Positions 52,401-61,400 of a DNA stretch of 64,000 nt are shown piece by piece (position 1 is the first letter of the stretch; each line of letters starts with the position of its first letter). The notes beneath the pieces are model-generated. The model made no database searches. It saw only the letters and a program-made list of their open reading frames with translations, and was not told the DNA's origin. Source of the DNA: Pirellula staleyi DSM 6068 (GTDB taxonomy: Bacteria > Planctomycetota > Planctomycetia > Pirellulales > Pirellulaceae). The stretch lies in NCBI GenBank assembly GCA_945875845.1, contig CAMCMB010000028.1, positions 1 to 64,000 on the forward strand, in the 5' to 3' direction. The position numbers were made by a program, and so were the translations under genes.

Positions 52401-55400
52401 GGTGGGCTAGGGGCTGCGATGTCGCCGGCTGTACCGAACACGGATCCAACGGCGCTTCCAAACGCAGTACCATTCAATCTGTCGGATGTCACGTTGTTTG
52501 TTTCTGGGAGTGTTGATGGCGTACCGCGAATGCAATATGCCAATGCGTTGACCGGTGCAAAAGAAGCAGATGCAAGCAATTTGAACAACAACAACCGATT
52601 TGTGAACGATATCGCGGTATCGCCGGGCGGACGCGCCTTTGGTACACGTAGTCCAGACGCCGGTTTCATCACTGACGTGAATAGTGGCAGTGTGTTTGGA
52701 ATTGATATCGGGGATGCAAGCGCTGCGATTGGCGCGGGCGTTGGTCCTGGCTTGACCACTTTTGGTTTGTACCCTGTTGCCGGTGGTGGTGCTCCCGTGG
52801 TTAGGCAAAGCAATGCGCCGGGTACTACGACAGCGATCGGGGATGGCATGGTCTTCACCGCATTGACCTACACCAACATTGACCCAGACACGGCGAACAA
52901 TCCTGGCAGCGCTACGTTTTATGGAGTGGGAAGCCGACGAGGTAATGGATCCTTCAATGAAACACCACTCACCACCACCCCGCCGCTCATACTTAGAAAC
53001 ATCATCTATCGATTGAATCCCGACACAGGGGCGGTAATCGACTTCCGAGGTGGTCTACAGTCCAAGACAGCCAATGATGGCAACAGGCTTGCCGGCGCGG
53101 GTGCCAGCCAATGGGAATATGGCTATTTTGACGCGGCAACAGGATTGATAACGGGATTCGCCTCTGTCAATTCTCAATTTTTTGGCGTGTCGAACCTGGG
53201 AGAACTGGTGACGCCTAGCATCGGTCCTACCGTTACCGGAACAGGAATCCTTATCACGACCATTCGTGATCCCATTACCGGTGCTGCGATCAATTTTACA
53301 GGGATGACGGCAGGTCCACGCAACGTGGAGGGTGGGCGCTACGCCAATTTGCTTTTCGGAATCACAGCCGCCGGACGCATCTATGCGTTCAACACGGCGG
53401 GCGTACTTCAGCCGATTTTCCCAAGGGGGGAAAGTTTTGTTGACAGCGCTGGAATGGGCGGCATCACTGGAATCGATTTCTCATCGCTGGATGTGAACTT
53501 GTGGCATGCCAGCGATCGCGAAAATGGGACCGCAGGTCATGGTCGACCCGCCGACTTTAACAATTCTAGGGATGCGTTTGCCGGCAATCGCACTGCGAAA
53601 TTCGGATTTGCCAATCCGACCAGTCCGAACAGACAACCTGGAAACTGGTCAGGGATTTACAACACGTATGTATCGGATGCAGCCGGTGACAATGTGGCGG
53701 CGCCTGGCGGTGCCATGGGTGCCTTGGAAAGCGATTTGATCGATTTGCGAAGCTATTCCGCAGATGATCAACCCATATTGTATTTCAACTATACCTTGCC
53801 AACCCAAAACAACGCTGCCAACAACGATGGTACGGCTTTGGGAGACGGTCGACCTGCGCTCGATACGTTCCGAGTGTATGCTGCTGGCGAGAGTGGAAAT
53901 TGGGTGCTGCTCGGCACCAACAACTCGATCGATAACCGAAGCTATACCGACATAAACGGACAGGATGAGTTCGATATTTCGATCACGGGAAATCAGGACG
54001 CATTTGGTCGGACGCGGATTTCGTCGGAATTGTTCGACAACGCAGGGTGGAGACAAGCCCGGATCAATCTTGGTGCACTCGCGGGACAGCGAGATGTTCG
54101 CATTCGATTTGAGTTCAATACGGGCGGCGATTTCCGTACGGGTGATCCGTTGCGAGGTGGCCAGGAATTGGTAGCGATACCAGGCGATCGATTGACGGAC
54201 GGCAATACGTTTGTTGTGGCAGGCACCACGTTTGAATTTGATCTTGGACTGGTTCTGCAGCTGCCGAGCGGCGCGAGTGTTCGCGATGGGGATCAGATTT
54301 CAATCAATGGAACCCTGTACACATTTAAACTTACTAACACGCCAGCGGCTAGGGAGATTGGCTTTGCAAGTGGCGACACGCCGACGCAACTTGCGACGAA
54401 AGTTCGAAATGCGCTGACTCTGGATGGTCGAACGGTGGCAGCCAGCACCCAAACGCCCAATATCTTGAATGTATCCGGACTTCCGGCAGGCGGAACCTAT
54501 GCCATACTCGGCGCCGACCCAGCCATCATTATCGGTCGGCCTGGTGTTGTGGCAGGTCGAACAGCGGTGAACGTGACCAACGCGATGACTTCGATCCAAG
54601 TTCGAGATAGCATCGTCACATCCTTGGCCGCCGCGCTCAATGTCGCTGGTCAAACAACCAATACGAGCGTGTATCGAACCCGTGGTAACGTGATTTTGCT
54701 GCATGGTACAGGGATGACCGTCACGGATCCTGGACCGCTAGGTGCGACGACTTTCCGAGCCGGCGATGCCTTTGCAGACGGGGGATTTGCTGGTTCAGGT
54801 CTACGTACTCAGAGCAACAAGGCGGGCAGCGTTCACATTGACGATATTGTCATTGGATTTGCGGAACGAGGCGAAAAAGTCATCGGTGCCACGGCATCGG
54901 CGGCCCCAACCTTCAATCCAACAGGTGGTTATCAATTGACGGGTGATTCGGGTCCTCCACCAGGCGGACCGATTGATGAAGTGGAGGGTGGTACCTATCA
55001 GCTCGAAATACGCGAAGCGGCGGACTATGGAACGACAGCCGGCAATTCACTGCGTTTGGATTCCTTTCCTCCACCGCCACTGGGGCGAACGTATGACACC
55101 AATGATCGGCTGACCAAATCGAGCCGATTGATTTTCAATTCGCCAAGCGCAATCGCGGATGGGGCGACCTTCAAACTCAGCGATGGCGTGAATACCGCTA
55201 CGTTCGAGTTCGACGTTGCAACTTCGGCTGGGGACCGAGCGACGGGAACAACACCCGGCAATGTTCCTATCACGATTTCGCCGAGTGATACTCGCGAGCA
55301 AATCGCACGGAAAGTCCGCGATGCCATCAACAGCACCGCCGCTCAAGCCGTCATCAAGATCACCGCCTCGACCAGTGGCGATATGAAGGTGGGTACTGCC

Positions 55401-58400
55401 GATAGGCCGGCCAACGGACGGGCATTCGCGATCGACTTGCATGGTCCTGTTGCCAGCGATGAGCTTGGCAATGCGAGCTCGGCCTTGTTTTCGGCGGGCG
55501 GAGTTCCATTGACCCTCGTGAGCTTTGGATCCGAGTCTGCGTTTGGAGAAGATCTCGGCGATGCCAATATCAGGCGAGATCAAGGACAATTTATCGTCTC
55601 TTCCAATTCGATATCGAGATCCTCTGGCTTTGGTTTGAATATCGATGCTGCTCCACAGTCTCAAGGAAATTCCGGGAATCGGCCTTATCCTGGAGCCGTG
55701 AGCAACCTTGTTACATTGAATGCATCCAATCTCACGCCAGGTGTCGTGGTGATGAACAATGTCCTTGCTGGCAATCAAGCAGGTGGCATCAACATCAGCG
55801 GTGATACGGGTGGTACGATAGCCACTGGCATCCCACCACAGTCGGTAGCTCGCGTGATCAATAACACGCTCTATGGACGTGGGGGTGACATTGGGATCAA
55901 TGTTACCGAGGGGGCCAGCCCGAGCTTGTTAAACAATATCATCGCTAATTTTGGGACTGGTATCAATGTTGTCGGAGCGGCAAGTTTGGGCGGAACCATT
56001 CTCGGTGCAAACCTCTATCAGAGCAATGTGTCGACGGTCACCCCAGCATCGCTTGGCAACAGCGAATCGTTCCCGATCTTGCTTGCCGCTGGCGACCCGT
56101 TGTTCGTGGACGCACCGAATGGTCGTTTCTATCTGAGATCGCTGTCTCAAGCCATTGATTCGTCCTTTTCCGCGTTGGAAAACCGCGCGAGCATCGAACA
56201 AGTGAAGAGCGCGATTGGGTTACCAACAAGTCCAATCCTCGCCCCCTCTTTTGATATCAACGGACTGCGCCGCAGCGATGATCCTGCGGTGAGCCCTCCA
56301 TTCGGGTTCGGTCAGAACGTCTTCATCGACCGAGGTGCCATCGATCGCGTGGACTTTGTCGGGCCGATTGCCGTTTTACAACGGCCATTGGACAACGATT
56401 CCAATTTGCTCGATACCGATCCATTCAATACGTATGTTCGGCTCCGAACAGGGAACTACGATTTCTTTGAAGTTCTTTTGGATGAACGGACCGGGACTGG
56501 GACAAACGCAAATACCATCACGGCGGATTCGTTGATCTTGACCGAGAACGGTAGACCGTTGGTACAGGGCGTAGACTACATTTTCGGCTTTAGTGCGAAC
56601 AGCCGAACCATTCGCCTCACACCCTTGGCTGGCTTTTGGAGGCGCGACAGCATCTACGAAATGACGCTGATCAATAAGCCGACCCTGCGCGTTAATCCAC
56701 CTAGTGGCGCAACCATCTTGGACGGTTCCCGCATTACCGTAAACACCAGCAATGGTGCGCAAGCCGTACTGGAATTCGATAGTGGCTTTAAGCTCAATGT
56801 GCCGCAAACACTGACATTTAAAGTGCCGGCCACAGGCTCGGCCTCCACGGGCATTACCGATGGCCAAACATTCCAAATTTCGAATGGCGCGCTCAATGTG
56901 ACATTTGAATTCGATACCAATAGTTTGGTAACCGGCACGAATCGCCCCATCGCGATCATCGCGGACCAAACGGCCACCCAAGTTCGCGATGCCATTGTGG
57001 CGGCGCTCCAATCGGCAACGAATGCCGATCTCAATCTGGCGGTCAAAGGCTACGGAACAGATCTCATTCATTTGGGAACGCTTGCCGTGCATAACGCCAC
57101 GGTCGGGACCTCGAGACTGACACGGCAAGGGGTGGCATCCGGAGTTGCGGACGGTCAGACATTTGTATTCGATCCCGCCAATGGACCTGCCATCACGCTT
57201 GAATTCAACTTGACGGGCGATACGGTTTTTGGGGCTGGTAATAAACTCATCACGTTTGATCGAACCGACACCTACATCGATTTGGCAGGCAAGATTGCAG
57301 CGGTGATGGCGACTGTTGTTCCGAAGGGTTTTGCACCGGTCGAAGATCTCTTAGATGGCACCGTTCAAATTGGTGGCCAAGTTGGCGATTTATTGACAGT
57401 AACCGGTTCACAATTGACAGTGACTGGCATGCCGGGTGTGACGGGTTCCTTTGAGTTGGCCGTTCCTGCAGCGGGTGGTACGGCCATCGCTGACGCAACG
57501 CGATTCTCGATTCGAAACGCAGCTGGTCAAACCGTTGTCTTCGAATTTGACAAGGACGGGACTATCACCCCTGGCAATCGCGGCATCTCGATCCGCAACA
57601 CGGACACCGCAGATCAAATCGCAGTTGCAATAAGCACTTCGATCGCGGGATCAGGGCTGGGAATCACTCCAGCCACGACCACTCGATTCATTAGGCTCAA
57701 TGAACCGAGAGGCTCCATCGTAAATGTGTTGACTTCGGGGCTACTCTTAACGGGGGTTTCCGGCGGCGCGATTTCGGTTCCGTTTGTGTCCAGTTTCAAC
57801 AACAACAGCGTTTCGGCACAACTCGTCAAAGCCTTCAGCAGTATTGGCCTAGGGGTCAATGCCTATGCACTTGGCTATGGCACGTTTATTGTCGAAGGAG
57901 TCACGAGTATTACGGGAGTGGCTACCACTTCGATTGGACCCATCAGCGACTTAGCCGGGAATTGGCTGTTGCCGAATCGGGTCAACTCACTCACTCAGTT
58001 CACCATCTTGATGCCTGAGGTGAGTGTCGATTATGGCGATGCGATGGAGCGGCCCAATACAGGCTCAACCAGCAACACATTGCTTGTCAATAATGGTGTT
58101 CGACATGGACTTTATCCGACCGGTGTTCCGGTCCTTGCCCTTGGGCAATTCGCGGATGGGGATGTCGACGGTATGCCAAGTACCTCAGCAGACGGCGACG
58201 ATTTCAGCTCCAATTTTGCGTTTACCGCTGGCATGCCATTGACGCTGTCGCCAAAGGGACCTGCCCAACTGAGTGTGTCGGCTCCGACGCCGGCAATGTT
58301 GGGAACGCGAGTGACGATTTCGGATACCGTCAATAGGACGGTGACTTACCAGTTTTGGGACAGCAGCGTTCCGGCGAGTGCGGTTCCGACAGGCATTGTT

Positions 58401-61400
58401 GGAGTGGACCTAAACTTGGTCACCACCGCCAATGGTGCCGCCGCCGCCTTGCAGTCCAAGATATTGAATTCCATCTTGGCCGGTACGATCACGGAAATCT
58501 ACGCGATCGTCACAGGGAATGTCGTTTCTCTCGGTGGTTCGTTCGGGCACACGTTCGATTTGAGTTTAAGCGGAGGATTCGTCCAAAGAGTACCGAGGGG
58601 TTCGATAGGGCTTTCGGTCAACCCAACCTTGGCTGGACTCGCGGCCGGTCAAGTATTGACCATTCAAGATGGTTCAGGAAACTCGGTTACGTTCCAAATT
58701 ATCGACCAAGCCGTGCAGTCGGCATTGATCGCTGGAAACGTACCGCTGGTGATCAATTTCGCAACCGCAACGCAGGCCAGCTTTGCGGCCGACGTCGCCA
58801 AAGCAATCAATGATGAGATTCAGAAGGGCACGCTTGTTCTGCCAACGGCTACGGTGGTGGGCGGCACGGTCAATGTGAATGCCGACGACGAAGATGGCGT
58901 TCGCTTTGATGGCTTGTTCAATCCTTTGATCCCGCCTGTTCCCGTGGTCATCACATCGACCGATACGGGCTTTATCGATGCTTGGGTCGACTGGAATCAA
59001 GACAATGATTTCGACGACGCGGGCGAAAAGATCCTGTCGTCGGAGCCAGTGAACGCAGGCGAAAACACGTTCCTGATCAGCACACCACTCAACGCAACTG
59101 TGGGATACACCACAGCTCGATTTAGACTCAGCGCGACCGGCGGCCTGTTTACCTACGGATTGGCTATCGGTGGAGAAGTCGAAGATCATGTGATTGAGGT
59201 TTTGGCGGGAATTCCACCCGTCGCTGTCAATGACCCAGACCCGAGCAAGGCGGCTCTCTACCGTGTTGACGAAGACAATGTTCTTCTCGTCACGGCGGCA
59301 AATGGAGTATTGACCAATGACCAAGATGCCGACAATCCGCCCGTTGCACCTTCGACGACACCGCCGCTCGTATCCGTCTTTGATGAGGATCCGTTTGCGT
59401 CCGGAATTCAGCCGCTGACCAGCACTCAGAATGGAACACTTGTCCTGCTGGCCGACGGTTCGTTTACGTATACGCCCGCTCCGAATTTCTTTGGGACCGA
59501 TACGTTTGTCTACCGAGTTACCGATCGTCGCTTGGTCGGAAACCAACCCGCAACGGTAACGATTACGGTCAACCCGGTGAATGATGTTCCGTTTGCAAAC
59601 GATGACACGCAAACCATCGACGAAGATATCGTCCAAACTTGGTCTGGTGCTCTGTTTACTGGAAACGATATTCAGGGAATCACATTGCCATTGCCCGGCT
59701 CCGCTATTCCGAATGAAAATCCGCAAGCGTTGATTGTGAAATCCGCCCAACTCGTCGATGCCTCCGGGAATCCACGAACGGCTAGGATTGGAGAAGTTCT
59801 CCCTGCCGTGGTTGGCAATGTTGTCAGCTACACTCCAGGTAGCAATTACAACCAGGATATCGCTGGCAAGGTGTTCATTCGCCTTGAGATTGAGGACAAT
59901 GGAGTCACTGGTTTCTCGCAAACCCTGGACCCAAAGACAGCGTTTAGTATCTTGACGGTCAACATTCGGCCAGTCAACGATCGACCGTTGTTTGACTTCC
60001 CGCTGACCCAGACAGTTTCCTTGCTGGAAGACCCCGTCCCTGCAGGTCAAGATGTGGTCGTGCCCAACTTCGTTTCGAACGTATCCGCAGGTCCGATCTT
60101 GATTCCTGGACTCGTCGGTTCTGCGGACGATGAGCTTTTGGGCAGCACGTTGCCTACGCCAGTTGTCCCAGCCCAGACGGTTAGGTTCATCCTCAATACG
60201 CTCGCTCCCTACGTTTCTGCGTTTGAGACTCTGCCGACTATCGGCGCCACGGGCAGCAGTCGAGACTTGACATTCAAGCTTAAGGCTGATGTCAATCGAC
60301 TGGATTACGTCACAGACACCAATCCGGACGGCAGTCTTTTCGTCGAGGTCATTGCGGAAGATGATGGCCCTCAGGGGGGACTCAATTTGAATCGAACGGT
60401 CGTTCAGACCATCACGATCAACATCGACCCGGTCAATGATAATCCGGTCGTTACCAATGACTCAGAGACCATCGACGAAGATATCGTTCAATCATGGCCT
60501 GGCATTCGGTTTACCGCCAACGATGTTCCGGGTCCCGGCAACGAGTCCGTTCTTTCGCCCGATCCACGCGCTCAAACGTTGATCGTCAAGTCTGCTCAGT
60601 TGATTGATTCGACGGGCACAATACGAGCACCTAAAATTGGCGAACTACTACCAACTGTTTCCGGAAATGTCGTCAATTACACCCCGGGCAGCAATTACAA
60701 CCAAGACATTGATGGTCCAGTGTTAATTCGACTGGAAATCGAGGACAACGGGGTCAGCGGGTTCCCACCCGTTGTGACGCCGAAGAGTTCGTTCAGTACC
60801 CTGACGGTCAACATTCGGCCAGTCAACGATCGACCTTTATTTGACTTCCCGCTGACCCAGACAGTCTCCTTGCAGGAAGACTCCGTCCCCGCAGGTCAAG
60901 ATGTGGTCGTGCCCAACTTCGTTTCGAACGTATCCGCAGGTCCGATCTTGATTCCTGGTTTGGTAGGCTCTGCGGACGACGAGCTTTTGGGCAGCACGTT
61001 GCCTACGCCAGCCGTCCCAGCTCAGACTGTTAGGTTTATCCTCAACACGCTCGCTCCCTACGTTTCTGCGTTTGAGACTCTGCCAACTATCGGCGCCACG
61101 GGCAGCAGTCGAGACTTGACATTCAAGCTGAAGCCAGAAGTCAATCGACTGGACTACGTCACAGACACCAATCCGGACGGCAGTCTTTTTGTCGAGGTCA
61201 TAGCGGAAGACGATGGCCCTCAAGGTGGACTCAATTTGTTTAGAACCGTCGTTCAAACGATCACGATTAACATTGACCCGGTCAATGATAATCCGGTCGT
61301 TGCCAATGATACCGAGACTATCAACGAAGATATTCCACAATCATGGTCGGGCAGTCGATTTACAGCCAATGATGTCCCAGGTCCCGGCAACGAGTCGGGC

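Noticed and set aside
59613-61320. Possible assembly error instead of real duplication
   Set aside because: The copies differ by scattered substitutions and remain in frame, so a true duplication is more likely, although long reads would settle it.
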